In this document: in pieces, positions 29,840 to 41,262 of the stretch | How the letters are laid out: the number at the start of each line of letters is the position of its first letter | How positions within the stretch are numbered: position 1 is the stretch's first letter | Assembly (NCBI GenBank): GCA_949318235.1 | Contig: OX439131.1 | Location: 12,172,625-12,236,624, forward strand | Source of the DNA: Ecdyonurus torrentis | Lineage: Eukaryota; Arthropoda; Insecta; Ephemeroptera; Heptageniidae | DNA: 64,000 nt | Direction: 5' to 3' | Notes under the pieces: generated by a model | Told to the model about the DNA's origin: nothing | Database searches by the model: none | The model's input: only the letters and a program-made list of their open reading frames with translations | Program-made: the position numbers and the translations under genes

Positions 29840-30121
29840 TATTATGTATGTATTAAAACCATGTAAGCTTTAAAACCATGTGTTTCTATGGTTTACATTA
29901 AAATAAAAAAATTAATAAGAAAAGTGTAGACGTTGTGAAAACAAACCACAAAATTTTCATGAGGTAAACGTGACCTTTGACAATTCAAACAGAACACAGA
30001 CGTTAGAACGTATTGAAGAGAAGAGAAGCAGAGGAGTTAAGTTAGTTTGGGTTTTGCGAAGGAAGACAGACTAGCACATGGCTATAGATGTTCTTTCGCT
30101 TTCTTTGACTTGGTACTTTAG

Positions 30122-30230
30122 CTGACTGACAGCCACAATGAGCGAACTACACAGCGAGCTTGGAACAACAAACATACCAACTATAAGTAGAATTCCTGTG
30201 ACGTCACATATTATAAGCATGTCAACAAGA
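30122..30230 (+). CDS. Candidate coding exon with start codon, product unknown
   Basis: A pyrimidine-rich stretch and TTTAG acceptor precede position 30122, and a consensus donor, AGA|GTAAGT, follows at 30231. Between them an ATG at 30138, in a good CCACAATGA context with an in-frame stop 15 nt upstream, opens 31 codons in phase 0. The predicted peptide starts MSELHSELGTTNIPTISRIP and is Ser/Thr/Ile-rich. It resembles no domain I know. A CRE-like TGACGTCA lies within the exon. It could be the first coding exon of an unrelated gene or an upstream 5' exon of the PVF gene. Its phase-0 donor would fit an acceptor at 34050/34051 and give a frame running into the PVF signal peptide exon, but nothing shows the two are joined. 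A chance splice-like pair is possible. Confidence 0.3.
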
Positions 30231-30340
30231 GTAAGTCAATCACTATATATGTATATCTCCAATGCTAATTAATTGTGTTAATTAATGAGGAAAAAGCTTC
30301 GTATATCATCAGGAATATTTTAACGTTCTACTTCAATGAC

Positions 30341-30591
30341 CTGTTCACACAGTGCAATATTATTTTAAAATTTTTAAATACATAAGCTATTTTTATTGAG
30401 GCACAAAAAAGGTATATAACCTCTTAAATGGTCCTAAACAAATATGTTTATAATTTATTCACCCTACCAATGATTTTTATATATATTTGCATTAAATAAT
30501 AAATTTGTTTGCATAAAACTGTGATGATTTTCAACGGAGATTGCATACAATCAAATTAATTGCACATTGAAAATTACGTCTTGTGAACACG
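30341..30591. mobile_element. GTTCACAC-ended MITE-like repeat, best copy
   Basis: It begins CTGTTCACACAGTGCAATAT and ends CGTCTTGTGAACACG, so the ends are inverted. It contains ATTGCATACAATCAAATTAA and TTGCACATTGAAAATTACG, words shared with copies at 38881-39018 (opposite orientation), 62500-62570 and 13890-14010. No coding capacity is seen, and the target duplication is not clear. Confidence 0.5.
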
Positions 30592-33450
30592 ACTTAAAGA
30601 GATTATTAAATTTAATGTTGAGCAAATATTCAGTTCAATATCTCAACTAACATAACATGTTTATAGATTTATTATAAAACATAATTGTTACATATAATAA
30701 TAAGAAGAAAGAAAAGAAAAACTGTTTTAAATTAAGGGAATTCTCTTAATCAAAGACTTGTATAAATGAACACGGACTATTATAAGAAAGCATAATTATT
30801 TGGTCTTTATACAGCTTCAAGAAATATGCAAACAAAATTTAAAATGATAATACATATCTAACGGCTCTATATCTTTGATATCTGTACCAATATTTAATAT
30901 AGTAGCGTCCAGTTTGTATGAGATAAAAATTTATTTCCTAGTGCTTTATGGAAACAATATATTATAGGGTGTATGCGTATGAATATACTTTGACACCATA
31001 CTAGAGCAATGAACAACATTGCTGATTTTTGGTTATTTTCTTTGGAAATTTAGCTATTTTTAAAGGGAAAAAAGTAACAGAATAAAATTAAACATCTCCA
31101 ACAATTATAGTATATTTATACTCTCTACGGAAATTTTTGTTTAGTAAATTTCTGTATGCAATTATTCATCATTATGAGTAATTGCTTGGACTACGCAACG
31201 ATTCATGACTGTATCAAAGATAAGATAAAGTTACCGTAATAATGTATGGTATAATATATTATTTACTCTTGTCTACGTGATAAACGTATAAATATAATGT
31301 AAAAAGTCCATACATCTATTTTTAAAGATGATAACAAGAAAAATATATATCTCACGTGTCCACTCAGTAAATATATTATGTTTTATTATTTTTATTTAAA
31401 ATGTAATATAAATAATATGTAGTATATATTAGTCAGTATCTTGGACTGATTGTTTTCATGAAATTTAATATGATTTTCTCTTCGTGTATTTTATGGAAAT
31501 CTCTCCCCCCCAACTCCAAATCTGTTACAGCTATAGATAATGAGTAATACTTAAAGTGTTCAAAACAAACGGGTAAATTATGATTTACAGTCGAGTATGT
31601 TTACCAAGAGTGTCGGAAGTAAGAATAATTCATTTTTAAATGAAAACAGAAAATAGTTCCGTACATATAAGAACATCAGAGACATAAAATTAATGTAATT
31701 AAGATTTATTATTATTAATCCCTTGAAACACTTATTATTTGTAATAAATATATTTAGTTAGTTTTTTTCATTAGCTTTGTTTTGTTATGTCTGCCTGTAA
31801 AAAAAAAATCCTCCGAAAAGAGATTTTCTACTTTTAGAGCTTAAAAGTTGTCTTTGAATATTTTAATTCAATACGCAATTTGCAAAATCCACATTTGGAA
31901 ATAACCTAATTCTTCCCTATTTCTAAAAGTAAGGGAGAAAGTTAACAGCCCTTAATTACTTAATGAGAAAAAGGTGTTTTATTTTTATTAAAAGTTTTCC
32001 TATAACTTAAATTCACACGGTTTTAATGTTGCAGATATAAAAATTCTTGTAATTTTGTCTATTGAAGGAAAAAAAAAAATTCTCGGTATATACAATTGTG
32101 ATCGGAGTTCTTTTCAAATGGTTTATTGACTTGGCTTTGGCACTTTTTTTATATAATATATTTTGTTTTCTGAATATCTTTGATTCAATACGTTTTTGTT
32201 CTTACTTGGTTATACATTTGTTTTGTTATTATAATATGATAAATTGATCATGCATGTTATATTACCAAAGTACATACAAGTGCGCTCCATCGCTACAATT
32301 TTCACACATTACATATGGTTGCTGTGACGTATTTGCTTCGAAATGACTCTAGTGTCAACTTTTACTCCTTATAAACAAAACATATCTGCTGCAAAAACTG
32401 TGATCTATTTTAAGTAAACTATTTTTTTTCTCATACAAACATGATGGTTCTTTCCCTAAGATGACGTCTATAAATATCGAAATGGTTTTATTTAAAGTTT
32501 GTGATTAAAGCATCAAAGTGTGTATACTTTTTACGATAAAAAAAAGTAAAGTAAAAAATAATAATAATAATAAACATAAAAAGAAAGTTCCAGCTTATTT
32601 CTTAGTAAAAAGTCACGAAAAAGAGTGTTCGTTTGACGTTTCGTTTCTTAGTTCCAAGCATGGGAAAGGAAGATGAAATTCTATGAATGTCTATGGCTAT
32701 TTCTATAATTTAATTGTCGTCTGTATTATATGTAATTAACATGAATAGAGAGAACAAAGGTCTTTACCTCAATTTAACATTTTAATGGACCGGATACGGA
32801 AATTGTGGCTTGCAAGACCACAATCTTCGTCATGTTATTCTAACTAAGATCATAGCGTTGAGAAAACGCTCAAATTTTTAATTCTTGTAACAAGTTATGA
32901 CTGATATTTTTTGTGTTCGTTTCTATTGAATTAATCAGTAGACTAAGGAAAGAGAAGCGAATTCTAATTTTAGCCTTGCTTATCTTAAATATGAACTATA
33001 ATAGTTTTAGTGAGACTAGATATAATTTTTTTTATTCGACTAATTAGCTCTTTTTCAAATTCCACCCTTAAATCTATAAATATCTAAATTAATCTTATCT
33101 AATCTATACAACATAATGATCTATAATTAGCAGGTATTGTAAAAATACATGTCGGTCAGCACCAACCACTATTTGCAATAACTTCAAAATATCATTATTT
33201 CTTACATTTTAAGTGCATATTCATTTTTTTTTTATTGACTTTGTAATTATTATACTCTATCTATCGCAGCTCAAATAAATTTAGAGACAAAGAAATACAG
33301 CAGCAAATCTCTAAATTTAAGATTTCGTTTCAATTATATATTTTATTGCAATTTATTAATTCAGCTTTCGTTATCCATTTGAAATTTAAATAAAATTGCA
33401 AATGACTTGTGAGTCCAAGACAAATAATATTAATCATTTCGTCAATACGC
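30592..33450. other. AT-rich non-coding stretch
   Basis: No exon or RNA gene is supported. A short stem, ATTGTGG with CCACAAT, lies near 32800-32825 and is too small to interpret. Confidence 0.5.
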
Positions 33451-33454
33451 AAAC

Positions 33455-33674
33455 AATGACTTTTTCTATTCACGTCAGAGTTGACCTAGCAAGCTTAGCA
33501 AAGCGCCAATGTGCGAGATTATTGGCGCCCCTAGCTATCACGTTCAAAGCACGGCAAGCAATACATTCGCATCCTCAGGACACACAATTCCAGACCTCTT
33601 CAACAAAAAACCCTAAGTCAGCAAGAATTCCATTAAAGAAAGAATTTAAATCTGCGATAAAATGTAACCATTGA
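33455..33674 (+). promoter_or_regulatory. GC-richer block upstream of the PVF signal-peptide exon, with inverted CCAAT/E2F-like sites
   Basis: About 220 bp of clearly less AT-rich sequence lies about 400-630 bp before the PVF start codon. It contains GCGCCAAT (33503-33510) and its inverted partner ATTGGCGC (33521-33528), separated by 10 bp. Each arm merges a CCAAT box with a TTGGCGC E2F-like core. An open frame from 33396 to 33674 crosses the block, but its translation has no recognised domain. The placement suggests the PVF promoter or 5' leader, but no TATA or initiator is decisive. Confidence 0.35.
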
Positions 33675-33762
33675 GTACTTCACAGAAGTTGAATTTATCG
33701 TATTATATTAGTCATTTAAATTTTCAAGAGTTCACGGTCAACTTTTTTCCCCCTCGTCCAGT

Positions 33763-33787
33763 TTTTTTTTTTTTTTTTTTTTTTTTT
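33763..33787. repeat. Poly-T tract
   Basis: About 25 T in a row, 300 bp upstream of the PVF start codon. Confidence 0.85.
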
Positions 33788-34089
33788 AATGAGATGATCC
33801 ATAACATTTTTTTTATAATGTAGACTACTAGAAATGTAATAAAATGGTGTTCTATGAACTCCCACATATAAAGAATTAAGTGAGATGAGTGAGATGCATT
33901 TAGTATCTAGGATAATAGGATGGGAATACACGTGTTTTTTTGTAGTCATGACGTGCGACACTTTTCTTTTTAGCATTTTGTTTGTTGATGTTTCTAACTC
34001 TAGGAAACGATAGGGAGAACACCTCCCCTCCACTCTTGTGCATAATATAGAGCAGAGTGGCTTTGCTTGTGGCTTCCACTTGTGTAACC

Positions 34090-34261
34090 ATGATTCCCGC
34101 GTGCTGTACCGCGTGCCTCTATATAGCTCTAGTGACACCGGTTGCAGTGGCCACCTTGCACTTACCTTCTCTACCTCACCTGACGCAACCCCTGGCAATG
34201 GCGCTACATCTAGCACCCGCTCAGCAGGATAATGATGTGGGTCAGCAAGGTAGGAGAACAG
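34090..34261 (+). CDS. Pvf: PVF exon 1: signal peptide and linker
   Basis: The exon codes for residues 1-57 plus the first base of Gly58. It begins MIPACCTACLYIALV, a hydrophobic core, then AVA at 19-21 as a likely signal peptidase site. The rest is a Pro/Leu/Gln-rich linker ending in GQQGRRT. The donor is ACAG|GTAAGC in phase 1. The exon may extend upstream as 5' UTR; plausible acceptors lie at 33972-33973 and 34002-34003. Confidence 0.85.
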
Positions 34262-34578
34262 GTAAGCTCTCAGAGCTTAGCATGCTAGACGTAATATCGT
34301 ATAATGTACTGTAGTGTATACAGTAGTGTTCATTGGACACATGCAAGCGAGGGAGACAAAATAGTCAGGTTCTATGAACTTGATATAATAGGTCAATTAG
34401 GTTAAGGTGTTATAATGAGAAGCTATAATAATTAATACAGAATTTTTTCTCGTATTATTATTAACAATTATATTCTAAATTACAAATATCAAACTTTTTA
34501 AACTTTGGGAAAAATAATTCAGAAACAATCGTACAAGTTAATAATTTACTATTTGTATTGAATAAGTTTAGAGAGGGT

Positions 34579-34653
<75 letters not shown>

Positions 34654-36578
34654 AATCATCTTGATCCATACTAACTAATATATTCTGTTGCACGTACTAT
34701 CCGTCTCATATAGTTGCAATATATTGACCAATGACCACAAATTAAAATTGACTAAATTAAGATCACCACACCAACGTAACATCACATTTATCTTAACAGT
34801 ATTGAAAAACTAAATTTGCTACTTGAATTCTTTTCAAGTACCATGACTTTAAAAATTACTAATAATTATATTTTTATGCATAATTATTACGTTTCCAAAT
34901 GAACAATGAGTTTTAACTCACTTGTCAGTAACAGACAAAATGTATCCTTGAAGTTAATTGACTACAATTTTTCTTCTCATTTTACCATTGTTTATTGTTT
35001 ATTATATAGATGGTATATAGAAACAGTACATAATTATAGACATTGCAAAGTATTTTTATTTAACAAATTTACAATCTTATTTCAATATTTGTTTATTCAA
35101 TAATAATGATAGCTGCCAGACATGATCAAAGTCTATAAATGAAATATTGAAAATATAAAATTAATGTAAAATTTATGTTTTCCTATGGTGGGTATTAACA
35201 TTTTCTCACTAAACCTTTTTTAATAAAACATTCATATTTTTTATTTTTATATGGCAATAACAATAAATAAAAGTCTACTTTTTTTTTGAACGTTCAATTT
35301 TTTGCAGTACAGATTTTGATACATTGGTGCACACTTTTTTTTTTTTTAATTGTTCTCCCTTGATTTATTCTGTGTCGTTTCATTTTTTTCACCCCAAATA
35401 TACAATATTATATAAAGTTAACGTTGAACATTCAGCATTAAAAATTAAAACGTGATGTGACAGCAGGAAAATGTGACATCTCTGTCACTTTTTCACTTCA
35501 CGTAATAACGTGAAATTTAATGTCGTGAATAATCCTCAACATACAGAGACAAGCATAGCGTGACACTTTTCATATTTTAAACTACAAGATTCTAGTTTTA
35601 TTGCAATGAATGTTATTAAAATGAAAAATTATTAAATTTCTTTATTAGCTTTAAATATACGTATTTATATAGTATTTCTGAATTAAAATGTTCCAAGCCT
35701 TGGTGCAGTAGATTTATTATAATAAAACAATAATAATAAAACGCTAAAAACAATGTGAAGGGATAGGAAATTAGGTGACTAAGATTTTCCCACACCTCTT
35801 ACTAGATTTAAATTACAATATTCTGCTGAGAAAATAATCACATATCCTAAGGTATTTTGATAGATTAGGTAATCCAAAGAGAACATCATCATTCAATTTT
35901 CTGTTGTTTTTTTATTTTATTTTATCCTGGAAGTTATATTTTGTTGCCCATTTGATCAATGTAATTATGACCCTTTATTAATGATCAATTAATTATGACC
36001 AATGTAATTACACGTCTCCAGCTGACCAGTATTTTTCAGCGGGAACCTTCTTTGGATAACATAAGTTATCTACTTACATTAACATATCCTAGACACAGCT
36101 CAAGACTGATAATAGTTGCAGAATTCGGGTTTTCCCTATGAGTTAAATAAGTTCAGCTGCAATGTATAATGTATACTAAAAATTGATGTTTGCATAATAA
36201 TATACTGTATTATCATAACAGGATCTTAATTAATATATTGATAGTGTAATAGAAAATTTAGAGTATAGCTCTTAAATTCATTATTTCATTTAGTATTAAC
36301 AAGCTTAAAATACTTATTAATGTATAGTTACGTTAAAATATAATTATATACGCGCAATAAATTAAATTATTGAGTGTAATCTAGACGATGTAGACATTTA
36401 ATTGAACGATTTTTAATATGAATTACAAAATCAAACTTATAGATTGTGATTTTGTTTTTAGTTTTTGGGTTCTAGTTTTACTATTTTCCTCTTTCACTTC
36501 AATATTTATTTTTCATACTTCAAAGATTCTTTAGTTAGTTTATTGCTTTTCTGCAAAGTTTAAAAAAAAGAGAAGAGA

Positions 36579-36647
<69 letters not shown>

Positions 36648-39600
36648 CAGAGACAAAATAAATATTTTCAAGATACTGTATCATTAATAGTATACTAACA
36701 TGACTAAATATTCATTACAATTAAACTTATATTGTTTTTGTCGTAAAAACATATAGTGACGTGTAATATTCACGTGTGTGCAGGATCAGGTGTTGAGGTG
36801 AGCGCGGTACCATGTAAACCACGTGATACTATTGTTCCTCTGCCAATCAACGCTACAGGGGAGACCATGTTTCAGCCTGACGTGGCCCTCGTACGACGAT
36901 GTGGTGGTTACTGTGGCATTGCAGTGCGATGTGTACCGACCAAAACTAGATTCGTCAAACGGAGGGTGAGTGTTCAAGTGTAATGATAATTGTAGAAAAT
37001 GAGACAATTTGTCACTATGAGTTTATTATATACAATTATATTATTATGTTTATAAAAAACTTGGAGTTCACTATTAATTTTATGGAACAGAACCTTAACT
37101 TCCGGTATAAATGCAATTATACGTATTAAAGTCTTAAAAATTTACTCTGAAAGTTTTATTTTTGAAACACGTGCTGATTTTACGAAATTGAATTTATCAC
37201 AATATTGTGTGTACATATTTTTAAAGCTTTTTTTGCACTCATATATGTGCATTAAAAATAATATTTAAATGAATTTTAATAATTGTAATCATTAACGATA
37301 TGGTATAATCGCATAACTCACACCAATTAATATTGATTCATATACAATATAGCTTAGCATTACCCGTATTGTAGTTTATTGGTCAGATTTATTTTTAAGA
37401 GCTTGAGTACACACACGAGTAAAATAATGATATGTCAAAATGCTTACACATATTCTGGCATTTTATTCTCGTTAATTACAGCAATATTTACAGAAGAAAG
37501 GACTCATTTACCACATATAAACATACGTTTAAATTTACATAAAAACTTTCAGCTTGAAACGTTATTTAAAATGTTTGTCCGGTACTTAAACTCGCTACAT
37601 TACATTGCTGCATGGTGAAGTTTAAAAATGTAATGAATCAATTTGGTAAATTTAAATGTCACATTATAGTAACTGCGTGGTCTTTCCGTTGCAAACATTA
37701 AAAGTTAATAAATTTTACTAATCTTTATGCTAATTGTATATATGCAAATTATATTGGTGTTTTTTATTTTCATAATTTATACAAAGTTCATAATAGTTAG
37801 CTCCTTTTATTTTGTTTTTCCCCCTTTAAAAATTAATATGAGTAGAGAGGAATTTTGCCTAAATTTCTGTCATAATAGCGTGCGTATCAATGAATCAAAT
37901 TATTAAAATATCTTATACCAATATCTTCTGAACACAATAACCATCAATTAAATTTTTGACGCTTTCAAAAGTATTTTTATTTTTTATACTTTTGATTTTT
38001 GATCATGCCCAAATACATGTTCCATTGTGTTTCATTTTTAGCTGTAATAAATTCATTTTGTTGTACAAAAAATAGTAAATAGGATTTTTCTAATTGTGAG
38101 AAATTAGAAATAAGTTTAAAAATATTATAAGTAACAAAATTATCTCTGTTTTAGCTTATTTTACTGTTTCATTATAAAACTAAAAAAAAAAAAATTTGGT
38201 TTTTATATCTTTATTCTCTGTTTACTTTCAGGTAAAAGAATACAACGTATTTGATAAATCCTCGAGAATTCGTCATTTCAAAGTAGAGCAACATGACGCA
38301 TGCAAATGTGGTTGCAAGGTCAGTAAAGTTATTCACCATGAGAGTTAAATAAAAGTTAGCATTTTAATTTCCTTATAATATAATAATATGGAATGTCAGG
38401 AAATATACAATTATAATTTAATTTCCCTTCAAAATTTATAACAATAAACAGAATATAATGGTTATGGTTATTATTAAAATGTAATATCAAGATTGTTATT
38501 TTAGTTATCAGTTCTTAATTTTTATGTAATCAACAAATTACGACCTCAAACAAAATATATATATTTTGTTTATTTAAAAATACAGACATTAAAACAACAA
38601 ACTAAACTCGTTATCATAAATTACTCCAAAAATGCCTGGAGAGTTTTTAATTACATTAAAAATTACTCAATCATATTGTTTTTCTTTCTCATTTTTTTTT
38701 TCAGTCAACTTTCTTTAAGAGTAATATTTTTATAAAATAATTTTAGCGTATACTTTGAAGAATAAAAAAAATATTAAAAGTAACTTATAGCTTTTCCTAC
38801 AATTAGTCGCTATTTTAAAGAAAAAGAATTCCTTGGAATATTATAAAATTGTAAAGTTTTTCATAATATTGCTTAAAGTCATGTTCACACAGTACAGTAT
38901 TTTTAAGGAGCAATAAATTGTATTGCACGTAATATCTATTGAAAGCTATAAAATTTTAATATTATCAAAATTTAGTGTACACTGAAAATTAACATTGCAC
39001 CGTGACCGTGTGAACAGGCCATAGAAATAATTGAATTACTTAATGTAAATATATTACGTTGCTAAATATTTTGATTCTCCAATAGGTCACAGCAGCTCAA
39101 TGTACACCGCAACAAATATATGATCCTCAAAGATGCCGTTGCTTGTGTCGAACACCAAAGCAAGAGTGCAGACCACCTCATGTATGGCAACCCGACACGT
39201 GTTCCTGCACGTGTCCGCACGGTGCAGAAAACTGTAGTACCGGAGCAGTATTTGATCTCGAGAAGTGTAGGTGAGCATGAAATACTATGCATGGCTGAGA
39301 CATTTAATCGCTCGTCGCTCGTTTCTTTGTTATTTAACAGGTATGTGAAATATCATTAATAGCTTCTTACGGATAGGTGATAAATTTGGAATGTATTAAT
39401 TATATATTTGATATTATTGTTACTATTTCTGCGATATTGGGAACAGTACAGGTATTTAATAATTAGCTTATTTGCATATTTTAAAAGATGAATTTTATAT
39501 TTTCGATGCTTTACTTGTTTTTGGAAGCTTGCAGTATACTTTATCTGTAATTCTGTATACCATAACTATAGTAAGATCTAAAAAGAAATATAAAGTATAA

Positions 39601-39968
39601 AAATCTCTGCCTATTGAAATTTTTAATTACAAATAATGTGCAGCGTATTTGCACATATAAATATTTATTTACATAAAAAAATTCTGCAAAAAAAAAAGAA
39701 AAAAAAAAAGAAAAAAAAAGAGCGAGTTAATTCTCACATGGGTAACCCATATCAAATGAGCCGAATACACATATTGAGGAAGTAAAGGCATGAAGTAATA
39801 GTATTCTTGTAATAGCATGAAAAAGAGTTTAAAAATAACTACATGAACGTTTGACAAATTACTTAATTAATATATCCGTCTTCCTATAATTCATTCATTT
39901 GATAAAAAGAAACTGTTTTAAATTTCCTTGTATTCTTTGCATAATATAGTAATTAATAAAGCGGTCAC

Positions 39969-40047
<79 letters not shown>

Positions 40048-41262
40048 CCTTCGTTGAAGCTCGTGCTTCTGCATAACTTAACCGTGTTTATCTCAACCGA
40101 CATTTCTTAGAACTTGAGTTCAAATTTAAATCTCGCAGAAGAGAGCAAGTGTATATCAAGACAGATGATCCATAATATACTGTACATCTCCAAATCGTTA
40201 CCACAGTAATTTATTTCTATAGGCGATAAAATTAAAATTAAACTGACAGCTCAGAATGTTGTATGAATTCCTGAGCAATGGGGTGTTTTTTATGTTTCGT
40301 TTTTCAAGAATTAGACATTTAGAGTATATTTTATGTTTCAAAAAGTGCATAATATAGCCTCTTTTTTTTTTCTTTTTTTTTTTTGTATACATATTGAATG
40401 TAAAGATATTTTTAAATACAGAAAAATGGGACTACGTAGAAGTTTCAAAAAGTTAGAATTAATTCATTGCCTAGTTATTTGCCTACCTTTTCTGATGTAT
40501 GTAATAATAATTCTTTAAAATAACATTCTCAAATATCAAGCTTTTGGGTCATGATAACTTGCATAAATTAATATCACACATTTATGAAAAAAAAAAAAAA
40601 ATCTGTTATTTCATAGAATAATCAGCACGTAATTTTTTATATACACAAATACTAAATTCAGGTTTAAAAAGTTCTGTGTGTTATTTTTTGCTTGCACAAT
40701 TAAAAAATTATAACTATATATATTTATAACTTTTGTAAGTTTAATACGGTGAAAAGGTGCATGAAAACCGTTTTTTTTTTTTTTTTTTTTTTTAACAAAA
40801 TTATGTTAGTGTTTTTAAATAAACTAAATAAAAATGTCTCTAAGTTCGTTAGTTCATATATTTCCGACACAATGTAAACAAAGCTTTATGGTATAAAATG
40901 TGGGCTGCCACCCACAAAAAAAAAAAAAAAATGTTCAACAGTTCCTAAACAATAAAAACGCCAACCAGACAAACAAGTTTATTTTAAAACAAATATGACG
41001 TGTTTAGAGGGATTGTTTTTGTGATGATATTTAAAATTAAAATTTATGTTCACAATGTGTAGACATTTTCTCCATTTTTGTACATTTTTGTATATTATAC
41101 CTTATTTTAAATTCTCTTTGTGTATAAAGTTTCGTTTTAATAATTATCCATGCATTTTTATAAGCATCATTAAGCATTGATCAACTGGGTATGCATTTCT
41201 AATGAAATTTTATATGTATATGTTACAGATGCACCACCAAAAGGAAGAAGAAAGGGTCGTAA
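34090..41262 (+). CDS. Pvf: PDGF/VEGF-related growth factor (PVF), five coding exons, 219 residues
   Basis: This encodes a secreted ligand of the PDGF/VEGF family, which in arthropods activates a PVR-type receptor tyrosine kinase. The exons join in matching phases (1, 0, 0, 2) at GT-AG sites. A signal peptide (residues 1-21, AVA cleavage motif) is followed by a linker with a dibasic RR at 55-56. The cystine-knot domain spans about 68-146. The knot cysteines are C68, C97, C101, C107, C142 and C144, with RCGGYC and CVPT matching the family signature. A tail of CX10CXCXC repeats (C153-C168, C175-C190, then C197-C210 incomplete) resembles the VEGF-C/D silk-like domain. The end is basic, KRKKKGS. 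The usual interchain cysteines are Val91 and Tyr100. Sequons lie at N80 and N196. The start is the only in-frame ATG before the signal peptide, and a TAG lies upstream at 34048. The range includes introns. Confidence 0.9.
34580..34650. repeat. (GA)n microsatellite in PVF intron 1
   Basis: About 35 GA units. Confidence 0.95.
35720..35810. repeat. Dispersed repeat fragment, copy B, in PVF intron 1
   Basis: It carries (AAT)n, then GGATAGGAAATTAGGTGACT and TTTTCCCA, the same order as in copy A at 8560-8625. It could be a retroposon 3' end on the minus strand. Confidence 0.35.
36585..36644. repeat. (GA)n microsatellite in PVF intron 1
   Basis: About 30 GA units preceded by AGAAG repeats, about 140 bp before the exon 2 acceptor. 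Confidence 0.95.
36784..36965 (+). CDS. Pvf: PVF exon 2: first half of the cystine-knot domain
   Basis: It codes for the end of Gly58 to Arg118. It holds knot cysteine 1 (C68 in VPCKPRDT), the FQPDVALVRRCGGYCG core (C97 and C101) and C107 in CVPT, the same CVPT as in VEGF-A. Val91 and Tyr100 occupy the two positions that in most family members are interchain cysteines. N80-A-T is a glycosylation sequon. The donor is AGG|GTGAGT in phase 0. Confidence 0.93.
36966..38231 (+). other. PVF intron 2 (1266 bp)
   Basis: Standard GTGAGT donor and TTTACTTTCAG acceptor. The content is AT-rich with no exon or mobile element that I can support. Confidence 0.85.
38232..38318 (+). CDS. Pvf: PVF exon 3: end of the cystine-knot domain
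   Basis: It codes for residues 119-147 with both ends in phase 0. The final CKCGCK supplies knot cysteines C142 and C144, matching the CxC that closes the PDGF/VEGF domain, plus an extra C146. The stretch KEYNVFDKSSRIRHFKVEQH forms the loop between the fourth and fifth knot cysteines. The donor is AAG|GTCAGT. Confidence 0.93.
38319..39085 (+). other. PVF intron 3 (767 bp)
   Basis: GTCAGT donor and CTCCAATAG acceptor. It contains a MITE-like repeat at 38881-39018, ending 67 bp before exon 4. Confidence 0.85.
38881..39018. mobile_element. GTTCACAC-ended MITE-like repeat in PVF intron 3
   Basis: It begins ATGTTCACACAGTACAGTAT and ends CCGTGTGAACAG, so the ends are inverted. The interior word GCAATAAATTGTATTGCACG is the reverse of the ATTGCATACAATCAAATTAA region in the copy at 30341-30591, so this copy lies in the opposite orientation. 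Confidence 0.5.
39086..39270 (+). CDS. Pvf: PVF exon 4: CX10CXCXC repeats
   Basis: It codes for residues 148-208 plus two bases of Arg209. Two complete Balbiani-ring-3 type repeats are visible: C153-X10-C164-X-C166-X-C168 and C175-X10-C186-X-C188-X-C190. A third starts at C197-X10-C208 and is completed only to C210 in the next exon. Such repeats form the C-terminal propeptide-like tail of VEGF-C/D and several insect PVFs. N196-C-S is a sequon. The donor is GTAG|GTGAGC in phase 2. Reading into the intron would stop right after Arg209. Confidence 0.92.
39271..41228 (+). other. PVF intron 4 (1958 bp)
   Basis: GTGAGC donor and TATGTTACAG acceptor. It holds the (CT)n array at 39974-40044 and poly-A and poly-T runs at 39690-39720 and 40771-40793. 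No additional exon is convincing. Confidence 0.8.
39974..40044. repeat. (CT)n microsatellite in PVF intron 4
   Basis: About 35 CT units. Confidence 0.95.
41229..41262 (+). CDS. Pvf: PVF exon 5: terminal basic tail
   Basis: Joined in phase 2 (AG|A = Arg209), it reads C210 T T K R K K K G S and stops at TAA 41260-41262. The basic run could bind heparan sulphate, as the tails of PDGF-A and VEGF do. Another frame of the same exon also stays open, with a longer basic tail (APPKGRRKGRNRSHKK) to a stop at 41279-41281, but that frame does not match the phase of exon 4. Confidence 0.75.

Larger units (their letters stand above)
34262..36783 (+). other. PVF intron 1 (2522 bp)
   Basis: It runs from GTAAGC to TGTGTGTGCAG. 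It holds (GA)n arrays at 34580-34650 and 36585-36644, the repeat fragment at 35720-35810, and a small hairpin near 35470-35500 (AAAATGTGACA with TGTCACTTTT). No further exon is convincing. Confidence 0.8.

Noticed and set aside
33396..33674. 92-codon frame as a protein-coding gene
   Set aside because: No recognised domain and no splice or promoter support for translation; better read as PVF upstream sequence.
39062..39359. Other open frames overlapping PVF exon 4 on both strands
   Set aside because: Shadows of the Cys-rich coding exon, whose own frame matches the phases of its neighbours and the family motif.
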